From the NCBI RefSeq assembly GCF_018882245.1, contig NZ_JACVOV010000002.1, positions 434,001 to 498,000 on the forward strand: a DNA stretch of 64,000 bases, in the 5' to 3' direction. A program made the position numbers and the translations under genes. The first letter of the stretch is position 1, and the number at the start of each line of letters is the position of its first letter. The stretch is from Polynucleobacter sp. AP-Capit-er-40B-B4 (GTDB lineage Bacteria > Pseudomonadota > Gammaproteobacteria > Burkholderiales > Burkholderiaceae). Positions 7,219 through 16,659 of this stretch are shown piece after piece. Under the pieces are notes generated by a model, which saw only the letters and a program-made list of their open reading frames with translations, did no database searches and had not been told where the DNA came from.

Positions 7219-8565
7219 ATGAAAAAGCTCTATATCAAAACCTTCGGCTGTCAAATGAACGAGTATGACTCGGGCAAGATGGCCGACCTATTGCATGCTG
7301 ATGAAGGCATGGTCATGACAGATCGTCCGGAAGATGCGGATGTTGTCCTTCTCAATACTTGTTCTATTCGAGAAAAAGCTGAAGACAAAGTATTTTCAGA
7401 TTTAGGTCGATTACGCGAACTCAAGAAAACAAAACCCAACCTACTCATCGGTGTTGGTGGTTGTGTAGCAAGCCAAGAAGGCCAGCAAATTGTCAGTCGC
7501 GCTCCTTATGTAGATGTGGTATTCGGCCCCCAAACATTACATCGCCTATCTGACCTTATTGCAGAACGACGTAAAACAGGCATCTCTCAAGTAGACATTT
7601 CATTTCCTGAGATTGAAAAGTTTGATCACCTCCCAGCATCACGACAAACTCGTGGCTCAGCTTATGTATCGATCATGGAGGGCTGCTCCAAATACTGTAG
7701 CTACTGCGTTGTGCCCTATACACGCGGCGAAGAAGTTTCTAGGCCTTTTGATGATGTGCTCACCGAAGTAGCGGGTCTTGCCAGCAAGGGTGTAAAAGAA
7801 ATTGTGTTGCTTGGTCAAAACGTGAATGCCTATTTGGGCAAGATGGGTGATACCGAAGAAATTGCCGACTTCGCCCTTCTTATTGAATATATTGCTGAAA
7901 TTCCCGGGGTCGAACGAATTCGATTTACCACTAGTCACCCGAAAGAATTTACCCAACGTCTCATAGATGTCTATGCAAAGGTACCTAAGCTAGTAAGTCA
8001 CCTACACCTACCGGTTCAGCATGGATCAGATGCCATGTTGTCAGCAATGAAACGTGGCTACACAGCATTAGAGTTCAAAAGCATCATTCGCAAAATGCGC
8101 GCAGTTCGTCCTGACCTCACGCTATCGAGCGACTTCATTGTGGGCTTCCCAGGTGAAACAGAAGCGGATTTTGAGAAGCTGCTAAAGATGGTTAAAGAGT
8201 TAAATTTTGACAACAGCTTTTGCTTTATCTTTAGTCCACGCCCAGGCACACCAGCTGCCAACTTGCACGATGAAACACCTTATGAAGTCAAACTGAAGCG
8301 TCTTCAAACATTGCTAGCTCTTGTTGAGGGTCAGGCAAATCAGATTAGCCAAAAAATGTTGGGTAATACCGAAAGAGTACTGATCGAGGGCCTTGCTAAG
8401 GATGGCATTAACTTACAGGGACGCGCCGAAAATAATCGCGTCATACATTTCACGGCACCAGGTCAAGATATTGAGAGCCTCATTGGACAGATCGTAGATA
8501 TACGCATCACTGAAGTTCTTAACTACACCCTCAGGGGTGAATTGGTAGAAGTAAATGTCAGCTAA
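7219..8565 (+). CDS. miaB: tRNA-2-methylthio-N6-dimethylallyladenosine synthase
   Basis: A 448-aa radical-SAM methylthiotransferase that converts i6A37 to ms2i6A37 in tRNAs reading UNN codons. Domain order is full: N-terminal UPF0004 domain with cluster ligands Cys11, Cys48 and Cys82, radical SAM CxxxCxxC at Cys156/160/163 (CSKYCSYC), and a C-terminal TRAM domain from about 380. The second, auxiliary 4Fe-4S cluster is therefore intact. It heads the run miaB-ybeY-corC-lnt and overlaps ybeY by 11 bp, which points to translational coupling. A TTGACA at 7157 could be a -35 element but its spacing to TAAAAT is only 12 bp. Confidence 0.97.
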   Translation: MKKLYIKTFGCQMNEYDSGKMADLLHADEGMVMTDRPEDADVVLLNTCSIREKAEDKVFSDLGRLRELKKTKPNLLIGVGGCVASQEGQQIVSRAPYVDVVFGPQTLHRLSDLIAERRKTGISQVDISFPEIEKFDHLPASRQTRGSAYVSIMEGCSKYCSYCVVPYTRGEEVSRPFDDVLTEVAGLASKGVKEIVLLGQNVNAYLGKMGDTEEIADFALLIEYIAEIPGVERIRFTTSHPKEFTQRLIDVYAKVPKLVSHLHLPVQHGSDAMLSAMKRGYTALEFKSIIRKMRAVRPDLTLSSDFIVGFPGETEADFEKLLKMVKELNFDNSFCFIFSPRPGTPAANLHDETPYEVKLKRLQTLLALVEGQANQISQKMLGNTERVLIEGLAKDGINLQGRAENNRVIHFTAPGQDIESLIGQIVDIRITEVLNYTLRGELVEVNVS

Positions 8566-9028
8566 GAAAAAAGTCAATCCACCTAAACTGAATATTGACT
8601 TGCAATACGCTAGTCCTGCGATTGAATCTACTCTAAGAAAAATCGCTTCACCCGCTTTAATAAAAAAATGGGTCAAGAGTGCAACACCTCTTGGTGGCCT
8701 TATGACACTACGCTTTGTAAATGCTACTGAAGGCAAAAAATTAAACCGAGCTTTTCGCGAAAAAGATTACGCCACCAATGTACTTACGTTTCCTTACGAG
8801 CTTTCAAAAGAGGAATTGATAGCAGACATCATTTTCTGCCTACCTATCTTACAAAAAGAAGCAAAAGAGCAAGATAAATTACTGAAAGCCCATTTGGCAC
8901 ATTTAATTTTGCATGGCTGTCTTCATGCCCAAGGCTATGACCACGAATCTGGCAAAGATGCCAAGAAAATGGAAACACTGGAAATCCAGATTCTCCAAAA
9001 AATGGGTTTTGCCAACCCTTATCAGTGA
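8555..9028 (+). CDS. ybeY: Endoribonuclease YbeY (16S rRNA maturation)
   Basis: A 157-aa UPF0054 metalloprotein. The zinc site [11 protein letters not shown] gives His120, His124 and His130, the H-x3-H-x5-H motif of the family. TNVLTFPYE is the second conserved motif. YbeY takes part in 16S rRNA 3'-end maturation and ribosome quality control. The start lies inside the last codons of miaB (11-bp overlap). The phoH-like ybeZ gene, which normally sits between miaB and ybeY in enterobacteria and many Burkholderiales, is absent here. corC follows after 30 bp. Confidence 0.95.
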   Translation: MSAKKKVNPPKLNIDLQYASPAIESTLRKIASPALIKKWVKSATPLGGLMTLRFVNATEGKKLNRAFREKDYATNVLTFPYELSKEELIADIIFCLPILQKEAKEQDKLLKAHLAHLILHGCLHAQGYDHESGKDAKKMETLEIQILQKMGFANPYQ

Positions 9029-9058
9029 TTTGACTGATTTCTACGCTATTCTTGCTAT

Positions 9059-9898
9059 ATGCCTGACCCCAATAAATCCCTTTTAGACCGTTTAGCTGAT
9101 TTTTTAACCCCTCAGCCAACGGAACCTAGCGAACGCCGTCAAGAGCTGATTGAAACCCTGCGCGAAGCACAAGCCGAAGGCTTAATAGATGCAGATGCAC
9201 TCTCAATGATTGAGGGCGTCTTTCAAGTTGGTCAGTTATGCGCACGCGACATTCTTGTACCTCGCGCCCAGATTGATTGGATTGATATTGGTCAGGCACT
9301 TCCCGAAATTATCAAGAATGTGATCGAAGCAGCGCACTCACGCTTTCCAGTGTTTGAAGGCAGCCGAGATAATGTCATCGGCATTTTGCTAGCCAAAGAT
9401 TTATTGCGTCACGCCACAGAAAAAGATTTTCAAGTGCGAGACTGGTTGCGTCCCGCTGTCTTTATTCCAGAATCAAAACGTCTTAGCGTTTTATTGCGCG
9501 ACTTTAAAGATAATCGCAATCACCTAGCGATTGTGGTTGATGAATATAGTGGCGTAGCAGGAATTATTACGATCGAGGACGTCCTTGAGCAAATCGTTGG
9601 CGATATTGAAGATGAGCATGATGTTGATGAAGAGGCAGACAACCTCATTGCTCTAGATAACGGCGACATCCGTGTCAAAGGCATCACAGAGCTTGAGCAA
9701 TTTAATAAAGCACTAGGCACCCACTTCGAGCTTGAAGGTATCGAGACAGTAGCTGGCTTAGTTATTCAACATCTTGGCCGCGTACCTAAGATGGGCGAAC
9801 TCATTGAAATCGATAATATTGAATTTGAAGTTCAACGCGCCGACCCAAGACAAATTCATATCCTGCTTGCGCGACAAACCAATAAAAAATCTGACTGA
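9059..9898 (+). CDS. corC: CorC/HlyC-family CBS-domain protein
   Basis: A 279-aa soluble protein with two CBS domains (about residues 65-185, containing ARDILVPRAQ and AIVVDEYSGVAGIITIEDVLE) followed by a C-terminal transporter-associated CorC_HlyC domain (about 195-275). It matches E. coli YbeX/CorC in size and in its place between ybeY and lnt. CorC was linked to magnesium and cobalt efflux, and YbeX to ribosome metabolism; its molecular action is still debated. An acidic stretch (DIEDEHDVDEEADN) lies between CBS and C-terminal domains. lnt starts 8 bp after the stop, so the two are probably translated from one message. Confidence 0.93.
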   Translation: MPDPNKSLLDRLADFLTPQPTEPSERRQELIETLREAQAEGLIDADALSMIEGVFQVGQLCARDILVPRAQIDWIDIGQALPEIIKNVIEAAHSRFPVFEGSRDNVIGILLAKDLLRHATEKDFQVRDWLRPAVFIPESKRLSVLLRDFKDNRNHLAIVVDEYSGVAGIITIEDVLEQIVGDIEDEHDVDEEADNLIALDNGDIRVKGITELEQFNKALGTHFELEGIETVAGLVIQHLGRVPKMGELIEIDNIEFEVQRADPRQIHILLARQTNKKSD

Positions 9899-9906
9899 GA
9901 TTTACT

Positions 9907-11439
9907 TTGTTTGATCGGCACCCCTATCAGCAGCACATGAGCGTCAAAATAATGTCAGTGTTTATCTTACTGTTATTGGGGGCAGCACTTGCGCTAGCTG
10001 CAGAGCTCCCTTACGGCGGCTGGATTCAGATTCCTCTTTTAAGTATTCTCTGGTGGCGTTTTGATTCCCACCCTTCACCCTCAGTCAAAAAACAATTTGC
10101 TTTAGGACTCACATTTGGCATTGGCTATTTTGTCCTAGCTCTATGGTGGCTCTACATTAGCTTGCATGACGTTGGTGGCATGAATGCGCTACTTGCTTGT
10201 ATAGGAGTATTTTTACTCTCAGCTTACGTTGCCATCTACTTTTCGCTAGCCACGTTGGCAATACCTTTATTTAAAAAGAATCGGATAACCGGCTTATTTC
10301 TGGCGTCAAGTTGGGTTGTTGCAGAATTTTTGCGCGGCTACATGTTTACAGGATTTCCTTGGATGGGTTTTGCTGAAACCCAATTTACTGGGCCATTCGC
10401 CCTCATCGCGCCCTTCTTTGGTGGATTGACTTGCACCTTCCTAGTGGTCTGGGCTTCCTGGGAACTTTATCAAGCTTGCAAACACCCCGCTTCCAGCGTG
10501 TTCCTGATTGTGGCAGCTATTGGCCTGACTCAATTTGCTGGCCTATTTACTTTTACAAAGCCCATTGGAGAACCTATTAGCGTTCGACTCATTCAGGGCA
10601 ACTTTGAACAAAGTCTGAAATTTAATCCTCAAGCGATTGGGAAACAGATTGATTTTTATGCTGGTGAAATTACTAAGCAAGCAGCTAATCTCATCATCAT
10701 TCCCGAGACCGCATTCCCATGGCCTATTCCAAATTTACCGATCGGCCTGCTGAATTACCTGCAAGATTTCTCTAACAGCAGCAACAGTAATATTCTTCTT
10801 GGCTTGATTGGTGAAGTACCAGGAGAGGACGGCCTACAGTATTCCAATCGCGCCACTGGACTCTCGCCAAACGCAACGGCATATCAATACGATAAAGCGC
10901 ACCTTGTTCCTTTTGGAGAATTTATTCCTCCCGGATTCCAATGGTTCGTCAAAGCATTTCACGTACCAATGAGCGACTTTGCTAGAGGAAAGTTAGATCA
11001 ATCCCCTTTTGCGATTGTTCGCAAAGATCAAATAGATATTCATGCGGCTATTACGATTTGCTACGAAGATGTGTTTGGTGGTGAGTTAGCCTCTCGGATT
11101 CAGCACAGCGACAAGCCAGTTAATTTACTGATTAACATGACCAATCTTGCTTGGTTTGGCGAATCTCAGGCATCTACTCAGCAACTCAGACTCTCACAGC
11201 TACGCTCTTTAGAAACTGGGCTGCCGTCCCTGCGCGCTACTAACACTGGCATTACAGCCGTCTTAGGACCTGACGGCAAAGTTTTACAGGCGCTCCCAGA
11301 ATTTACCCAAGGAACCCTAAGCACCCAAGTCCAGGCTTATTCTGGAAAAACACCTTATGTCATTTGGGGCAATTTACCGATTTTGAGTGTTTCTTGCCTG
11401 CTACTGCTCTGGGGCTTCGTTCGCCATAGACGTTTTTAG
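9907..11439 (+). CDS. lnt: Apolipoprotein N-acyltransferase
   Basis: A 510-aa inner-membrane enzyme that adds the third acyl chain to the N-terminal Cys of lipoproteins. The N-terminal third has six to seven hydrophobic helices; the periplasmic nitrilase-like domain follows with the Glu of IPETAFPWP (near residue 263), the Lys of YDKAHLVPFGE and the Cys of ITICYEDVFGGE as the catalytic triad. A final helix closes the protein. The start used is a TTG at 9907, six bases after GAG; ATG codons at 9937 and 9952 are alternatives but lack ribosome binding sites. corC ends 8 bp upstream. Confidence 0.93.
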   Translation: MFDRHPYQQHMSVKIMSVFILLLLGAALALAAELPYGGWIQIPLLSILWWRFDSHPSPSVKKQFALGLTFGIGYFVLALWWLYISLHDVGGMNALLACIGVFLLSAYVAIYFSLATLAIPLFKKNRITGLFLASSWVVAEFLRGYMFTGFPWMGFAETQFTGPFALIAPFFGGLTCTFLVVWASWELYQACKHPASSVFLIVAAIGLTQFAGLFTFTKPIGEPISVRLIQGNFEQSLKFNPQAIGKQIDFYAGEITKQAANLIIIPETAFPWPIPNLPIGLLNYLQDFSNSSNSNILLGLIGEVPGEDGLQYSNRATGLSPNATAYQYDKAHLVPFGEFIPPGFQWFVKAFHVPMSDFARGKLDQSPFAIVRKDQIDIHAAITICYEDVFGGELASRIQHSDKPVNLLINMTNLAWFGESQASTQQLRLSQLRSLETGLPSLRATNTGITAVLGPDGKVLQALPEFTQGTLSTQVQAYSGKTPYVIWGNLPILSVSCLLLLWGFVRHRRF

Positions 11440-11499
11440 GCATTTTTTAACTCTTGAGTGCCCTAGCCATGTAAAATCAATGGCTTAGCCAGGTTAATC

Positions 11500-12390
11500 A
11501 TGCTTACTTTTCAGCAAATCATTCTCAAACTTCAAGATTATTGGGACCAACAAGGTTGTGCCCTATTGCAACCCATCGACCTCGAGGTAGGCGCTGGTAC
11601 ATCTCATACCGCCACCTTCTTACGCGCTATTGGTCCAGAGCCTTGGAAGGCTGCCTACGTTCAGCCATCGCGCAGACCTAAAGACGGTCGTTATGGCGAG
11701 AATCCAAATCGCTTGCAGCACTACTATCAATACCAAGTAGTACTTAAACCAGCTCCAGAAAATATTCTCGATCTTTATCTAGGATCTCTTGCCGCACTCG
11801 GCTTAGACCTGAAGGAAAATGATGTTCGCTTTGTGGAAGACGACTGGGAAAACCCAACGTTAGGCGCCTGGGGTCTTGGCTGGGAAGTTTGGCTTAATGG
11901 GATGGAAGTGACACAGTTCACCTACTTCCAACAAGTTGGCGGCTTAGATTGCAAGCCCGTCCTTGGCGAAATTACTTATGGCATCGAGCGTTTGGCAATG
12001 TATATCCAAAACTGCTCTAACGTATATGACTTAGTTTGGGCGGATGGCATCTCTTACGGTGACGTGTATCACCAAAATGAAGTGGAACAATCTTGCTATA
12101 ACTTTGAACACTCCAATACCGATTTACTCTTTGCTAACTTCACAAACTATGAAAGTGAAGCAAAGCGTTTAATGGAAGTTCCGCTAGCGCTACCTGCTTA
12201 CGAAATGGTTTTAAAAGCAGCACATACATTTAACTTGCTGGATGCTCGTGGCGCCATCTCTGTGACAGAGCGCGCGGCCTATATCGGACGCATTCGCAAT
12301 CTTTCACGCGCTGTAGCTCAGGCCTACTTTGAGTCTAGAGAAAAACTGGGCTTCCCAATGTGTCAACGCCAAGCTAAAGCGCAGGCTTAA
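11500..12390 (+). CDS. glyQ: Glycyl-tRNA synthetase alpha subunit
   Basis: A 296-aa class II synthetase catalytic subunit that, with GlyS, forms the alpha2beta2 glycyl-tRNA synthetase. [15 protein letters not shown] and the [18 protein letters not shown] segment open the family-typical core. [19 protein letters not shown] covers motif 2, and [19 protein letters not shown] includes motif 3. The length matches the family. It starts about 60 bp after lnt and precedes glyS by 27 bp. The sequence between lnt and glyQ has no terminator, so read-through from the lnt unit is possible. Confidence 0.98.
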   Translation: MLTFQQIILKLQDYWDQQGCALLQPIDLEVGAGTSHTATFLRAIGPEPWKAAYVQPSRRPKDGRYGENPNRLQHYYQYQVVLKPAPENILDLYLGSLAALGLDLKENDVRFVEDDWENPTLGAWGLGWEVWLNGMEVTQFTYFQQVGGLDCKPVLGEITYGIERLAMYIQNCSNVYDLVWADGISYGDVYHQNEVEQSCYNFEHSNTDLLFANFTNYESEAKRLMEVPLALPAYEMVLKAAHTFNLLDARGAISVTERAAYIGRIRNLSRAVAQAYFESREKLGFPMCQRQAKAQA

Positions 12391-12417
12391 GCACAACGAG
12401 ATTTCTGCATTCTATCT

Positions 12418-14556
12418 ATGAGCACATCCAATTCAAATCCTCAATCAGCCACTTTATTGATTGAGGTATTTACAGAAGAATTACCTCCAAAGTCATTGCG
12501 TCGTCTAGGTGACGCCTTTAGCGAAGGTATCTTCACAGCACTCAAGTCTGCTGGCCTTGCAACAGAAGGCTCAAAAGTTACTGACTTTGCAACACCCCGT
12601 CGCTTAGCGGTTCAAATTACAGATGTTTTAGATCAAGCGCCGGACTATCCCGTACGTGAAAAATTACTACCGACGAGCATTGCATTCGATGCCGAAGGTA
12701 AAGCAACTCCACCCCTACTTAAAAAATTAGGTGCCCTTGGATATGCGGATGTTGATCTCGCCACTTTAGAAAAAGCGGGTGAAGGTAAAAATGAAGCGCT
12801 TTACCTTAATGTCATTGCCAAAGGCGCTGCGCTTGAGCAAACCGCTCAAACTGCCCTTGAGCAAACATTAAATAAGCTACCGATTGCCAAAATGATGCAC
12901 TACCAAGTGCTGCAGAAAAATGGTCAATTAGCTGATGTGCAATTTGCTCGTCCTGCCCATCGCATCATTGCACTCCATGGCAGCACTGTTCTGAATATCA
13001 GCGCTTTAGGCATTGATGCTGCCAATCAAACCGAAGGGCATCGCTTCTTGGCTCCTGGCAATGTAACGGTTTCTAACGCAGATCAATACGAAATAGATTT
13101 GCAATCCAAGGCAAAGATTATTCCTAGCTTTAACCAACGTCGCGCACAAATTGAGGCCGCCCTTTTAAAAGCAGCTGGCGATGATTTGGTTTTAATGCCG
13201 GATAGCCTTTTGGATGAAGTAACTGCCCTCGTCGAATGGCCAGCTATCTATGAGTGCCACTTCGATCAAGAGTTTTTGGAAGTTCCACAAGAATGCTTGA
13301 TTTTGACAATGCAAACCAATCAAAAGTACTTTGCATTAACCGACAAGCAAGGCAAGTTACGCAATCGCTTCCTCATTGTTTCCAATATTGAAACGAATAA
13401 GCCTAATGCCATCATTTCTGGTAACGAACGCGTTGTGCGTCCTCGTTTATCAGATGCGCGCTTCTTCTTTCAGCAAGATCAAAAACGCCCGCTAGCTTCA
13501 CGTGTAGTTGATCTTGGCAAAGTGGTTTATCACAATCAATTAGGCAACCAGTTAGACCGCACCAAACGCGTTCAAGGCCTTGCTGTAGGCATCGCCAAAA
13601 AACTGAATGCCGATGAAAAACTTGCTTCACGTGCTGCTGAAATTGCTAAAACAGACTTATTGACCGATATGGTTGGCGAGTTTCCAGAGCTTCAAGGCAT
13701 CATGGGTCGCTACTACGCCAATCATGATGGTGAGAATGTTGATGTTGCTAGTGCCTGCAGCGAACACTATATGCCGCGCTTTGCCGGTGACACACTCCCA
13801 CAGACCCAAACTGGAACTATTTTGGCCATTGCCGACAAACTAGAAACGCTAGTTGGCATTTGGGGTGTAGGCCTTGCTCCAACGGGTGATAAAGACCCAT
13901 ATGCATTGCGCCGTCATGCTCTTGGTATTTGCCGTTTGCTCTTAGAAAAAAATCTTTCGCTCAATTTGCCTGAACTCATTGAATTGGCTCGTGCGCAGTT
14001 TCCACAGGCTGATGTGCAAGAAAAAGCAAAGGCTGCCGATATCTACGCTTTCATCATCGATCGCTTGCGCGCCTATCTGCGTGATCAGTCTGTTGCTGGC
14101 AAAGCGTTTACTAGTGCAGAAATTGATGCTGTTTTAAGTCAAGATCCTGCTCAAATTAACGATCTGATCGAGCGCTTAACTGCATTACGTGAATTTAATG
14201 CCCTTACAGAAGCTGCTCAACTTGCAGCCGCCAATAAGCGTATTAGCAATATCCTCAAGAAAACAACCACTGCTATCCCTGCGACTTGCTCAGCAAAATT
14301 ATTGCAAATTCCAGCAGAAGCTTCATTACATCAAGCATTGGAAGCGGTTACACCCGCAATCAATGCGGCTTATGAAAATCGTCAATTTGTAGAGCTATTG
14401 AGATCTCTTGTAGCTTTAAGCGGTCCAATTGATCAATTCTTTGCTGATGTGATGGTCATGGACCCGAATCCCGAGCTGCGCGATAACCGTTTGGCCCTTC
14501 TGCAACAACTTCACCAGAAAATGAATCTCGTTGCCGATCTCGGCAAGTTAGCATGA
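12418..14556 (+). CDS. glyS: Glycyl-tRNA synthetase beta subunit
   Basis: A 712-aa beta subunit that binds tRNA-Gly and supports the alpha subunit. The N-terminal LLIEVFTEELPPKSL is the hallmark start. FATPRRLAVQI, MRYH-like KMMHYQVLQKNG and the HD-like region with LGNQLDRTKRV and YYANHDGENV follow; the C-terminal third contains the DALR-type anticodon-binding helices. Size is normal (about 690-715). Its stop TGA overlaps the gmhB ATG (ATGA), coupling the two genes. There is no glycine riboswitch or T-box-like leader upstream of the glyQ-glyS pair. Confidence 0.98.
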   Translation: MSTSNSNPQSATLLIEVFTEELPPKSLRRLGDAFSEGIFTALKSAGLATEGSKVTDFATPRRLAVQITDVLDQAPDYPVREKLLPTSIAFDAEGKATPPLLKKLGALGYADVDLATLEKAGEGKNEALYLNVIAKGAALEQTAQTALEQTLNKLPIAKMMHYQVLQKNGQLADVQFARPAHRIIALHGSTVLNISALGIDAANQTEGHRFLAPGNVTVSNADQYEIDLQSKAKIIPSFNQRRAQIEAALLKAAGDDLVLMPDSLLDEVTALVEWPAIYECHFDQEFLEVPQECLILTMQTNQKYFALTDKQGKLRNRFLIVSNIETNKPNAIISGNERVVRPRLSDARFFFQQDQKRPLASRVVDLGKVVYHNQLGNQLDRTKRVQGLAVGIAKKLNADEKLASRAAEIAKTDLLTDMVGEFPELQGIMGRYYANHDGENVDVASACSEHYMPRFAGDTLPQTQTGTILAIADKLETLVGIWGVGLAPTGDKDPYALRRHALGICRLLLEKNLSLNLPELIELARAQFPQADVQEKAKAADIYAFIIDRLRAYLRDQSVAGKAFTSAEIDAVLSQDPAQINDLIERLTALREFNALTEAAQLAAANKRISNILKKTTTAIPATCSAKLLQIPAEASLHQALEAVTPAINAAYENRQFVELLRSLVALSGPIDQFFADVMVMDPNPELRDNRLALLQQLHQKMNLVADLGKLA

Positions 14557-15125
14557 GCAACAGCTCTTCTAAACTTATTATTCTCGATCGCGATGGCGTG
14601 ATCAATGAAGACCGCGATGATTACGTGAAGTCAGTTGATGAGTGGATACCACTCCCGGGAAGCCTTGAGGCAATTGCCCTACTTAATCAAGCGGGCTACC
14701 AAATTGCAATAGCAACAAATCAATCAGGTCTCTCCAGAGGCTATTTCACTATTAATGATTTGCATGCCATGCATAGCAAGATGGAAGGCTTACTTAAGCC
14801 GTTAGGTGGTCGTATCGACAGCATCTTCTTTTGCCCCCATCAAGATGCGCATCAATGCGATTGCCGTAAGCCTGCGCCTGGCCTGATGAAAGAAATTGCT
14901 TTGCGCTATAAAAAAACTGGCAGCATCAAGCCACTTACCGGCACCCCTATTGTGGGCGACTCTTTGCGTGATCTTCAAGCTGGAGTTGCTTTAGGAGCAA
15001 CGCCCCACTTGGTTCTCACCGGCAAGGGAGAAAAAACGCTTGCCAAAGGCAACCTACCAGATGGCACCCAAATACATGCCGATCTACTAGCATTTGCTAA
15101 TGCACTTTTAGAAAATAAGGTTTAG
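14553..15125 (+). CDS. gmhB: D-glycero-beta-D-manno-heptose-1,7-bisphosphate 7-phosphatase
   Basis: A 190-aa HAD-superfamily phosphatase. Motif I is LDRDGVINED with the nucleophile and acid/base Asp pair; motif II is ATNQSGLSRG; motif IV is VGDSLRDLQAG. The zinc knuckle CPHQDAHQCDC after motif II is specific to GmhB and histidinol-phosphatase relatives. It removes the 7-phosphate in ADP-heptose synthesis for the LPS inner core. The overlap ATGA with glyS and an 7-bp gap to plsC show it belongs to one transcript with both. kdsD at 63037 is another LPS sugar gene in this window. Confidence 0.93.
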   Translation: MSNSSSKLIILDRDGVINEDRDDYVKSVDEWIPLPGSLEAIALLNQAGYQIAIATNQSGLSRGYFTINDLHAMHSKMEGLLKPLGGRIDSIFFCPHQDAHQCDCRKPAPGLMKEIALRYKKTGSIKPLTGTPIVGDSLRDLQAGVALGATPHLVLTGKGEKTLAKGNLPDGTQIHADLLAFANALLENKV

Positions 15126-15132
15126 ACACAGC

Positions 15133-15867
15133 ATGAAATTAATTCGCTCAACCCTATTCGCCCTATTTTTGTTAATTTTCACACCAATCTGGTCGGTACT
15201 TTGTATGCTGACTTTTCCATTTCTGAGCCCTGAAAACCGTTATAACTTTATTGGACTCTGGAACAAAGTAGTGATTGCTTTGTTAAAACCCCTCTGCGGC
15301 ATCCATTACGAAATCCGTGGCATGGAAAATATGCAAGCGGTGCTTAACGAGCGCGTCATCATCCTTAGCAAGCACCAGTCCGCTTATGAAACGATTGCTT
15401 ATATCGCCTTGCTACCAAAACAACTTTGCTTTGTGTTTAAGCGTGAGCTGCTCTGGATTCCTTTTTTTGGTTGGGCATTAGCTCTATTAAAAATGATTCA
15501 TATCAACCGCTCCAATAAACAAACCGCAGCATATTCAGTGGCAACTCAAGGCCGCAAGCGCTTAAGTGAAGGTAAATGGATCATGCTCTTTCCAGAGGGC
15601 ACTAGAACAACTACTGGCTCAACTAAGCCTTACCGCAAGGGCGGCACACGCCTAGCCAGCGCCACTGATGCACTAGTCATCCCGATTGCACACAATGCCG
15701 GGCGCTGCTGGCCAAAGAATAGTTTTATCAAAAATCCAGGCACAGTCATTTTTTCAATAGGGCCTGCGATCAACTCAGCCAACAAGTCAGCAGAACAACT
15801 TCAGCAAGAGGTTGAAGGTTGGATTGAGTCTGAAATGCGCGTTATTGATCCAAGCGCCTACAAATAA
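15133..15867 (+). CDS. plsC: 1-acyl-sn-glycerol-3-phosphate acyltransferase
   Basis: A 244-aa membrane-associated acyltransferase that makes phosphatidic acid. The N-terminal 30 residues are a hydrophobic anchor. Motif I reads KHQSAYETIAY, so the acid four residues after catalytic His81 is Glu86, giving HX4E where most PlsC proteins have HX4D. Motif III is FPEGTRTT at 153-160. Motif IV is VIPIAHNAG. Lysophosphatidic acid is the likely acceptor; an ornithine-lipid OlsA-type role cannot be excluded. It is the last gene of glyQ-glyS-gmhB-plsC and ends 12 bp from convergent rsmA. Confidence 0.9.
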   Translation: MKLIRSTLFALFLLIFTPIWSVLCMLTFPFLSPENRYNFIGLWNKVVIALLKPLCGIHYEIRGMENMQAVLNERVIILSKHQSAYETIAYIALLPKQLCFVFKRELLWIPFFGWALALLKMIHINRSNKQTAAYSVATQGRKRLSEGKWIMLFPEGTRTTTGSTKPYRKGGTRLASATDALVIPIAHNAGRCWPKNSFIKNPGTVIFSIGPAINSANKSAEQLQQEVEGWIESEMRVIDPSAYK

Positions 15868-15879
15868 AATAGCGTGAGC

Positions 15880-16656
15880 TTAAGAAGCAAGAATCTTGGC
15901 CCACTCAATATAGCGACTTACTGAAATATCTTGCGCTCTTGCTTTGAGCTCAATTTCAGTCAGATTTAGCCTGTCACCAAACGCCTGTAGATTGGTTCGA
16001 AGCATTTTTCTTCTTTGGGAAAAGGCTGCAGCAACTACTTTTTCTAAAGCGGCCCACTGACTATTACTCAAGGTGAAATCCCTCCTAGGAATCATTCGCA
16101 CTACGGCTGAATTCACCTTGGGTTGTGGATCAAAAGCTTCGGGCGGAACCTCCAATACTAGTTCCATATCGTAACGAGCTTGCAGCATGACGGAAAGACG
16201 ACTGAAGTCCGAACCTCCTTCCTTGGCAACCATTCGCTCAACAACCTCAGCTTGCAACATAAATACTTGCTCATCGATTGAATCCGCAGCAGAAACTAAA
16301 TGAAATAGCAGCGGTGAAGAAATGTTGTAAGGTAGATTGCCGACCACCTTACATAAGCCCTGCTTACCAGAGCGACTCTGCGCCCATGTTAAGAAATCAA
16401 ACTTAAGGGCATCCCCCTCGATCACCGTTAAGCCTTGAAGATTTTTCTCGTTCCAGAAAGCTACTAAATCACGATCAATCTCTAAAAGATCTAAATGATC
16501 AAGATTCTCCAATAAAGGCAGTGTTAGCGCTCCAAGACCAGGGCCAATCTCAATCACATGCATGTCAGCACTGGGATTGATTAACGCAACAATGGAATAA
16601 ATAATTCCGTTGTCCTGCAAAAAGTTTTGACCAAATCGTTTACGTGCACGATGCAT
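15880..16656 (-). CDS. rsmA: 16S rRNA (A1518/A1519) dimethyltransferase
   Basis: A 258-aa KsgA/RsmA methyltransferase that dimethylates two adjacent adenines in helix 45 of 16S rRNA. The N-terminal RKRFGQNFLQD is the family signature. SAM-binding motif I is EIGPGLGALT (residues 36-45), and the catalytic NLPYN motif IV is followed by ISSPLLFHL. The C-terminal helical domain contains FSQRRKMLRTNL. It lies three bases after pdxA, at the end of lptD-surA-pdxA-rsmA, the same order as in E. coli and most Burkholderiales. Confidence 0.97.
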   Translation of the reverse strand: MHRARKRFGQNFLQDNGIIYSIVALINPSADMHVIEIGPGLGALTLPLLENLDHLDLLEIDRDLVAFWNEKNLQGLTVIEGDALKFDFLTWAQSRSGKQGLCKVVGNLPYNISSPLLFHLVSAADSIDEQVFMLQAEVVERMVAKEGGSDFSRLSVMLQARYDMELVLEVPPEAFDPQPKVNSAVVRMIPRRDFTLSNSQWAALEKVVAAAFSQRRKMLRTNLQAFGDRLNLTEIELKARAQDISVSRYIEWAKILAS

Positions 16657-16659
16657 GTA

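Noticed and set aside
11440..11499. Glycine riboswitch or T-box before glyQ
   Set aside because: The gap is only 60 bp and lacks the paired structure and conserved core of either element.
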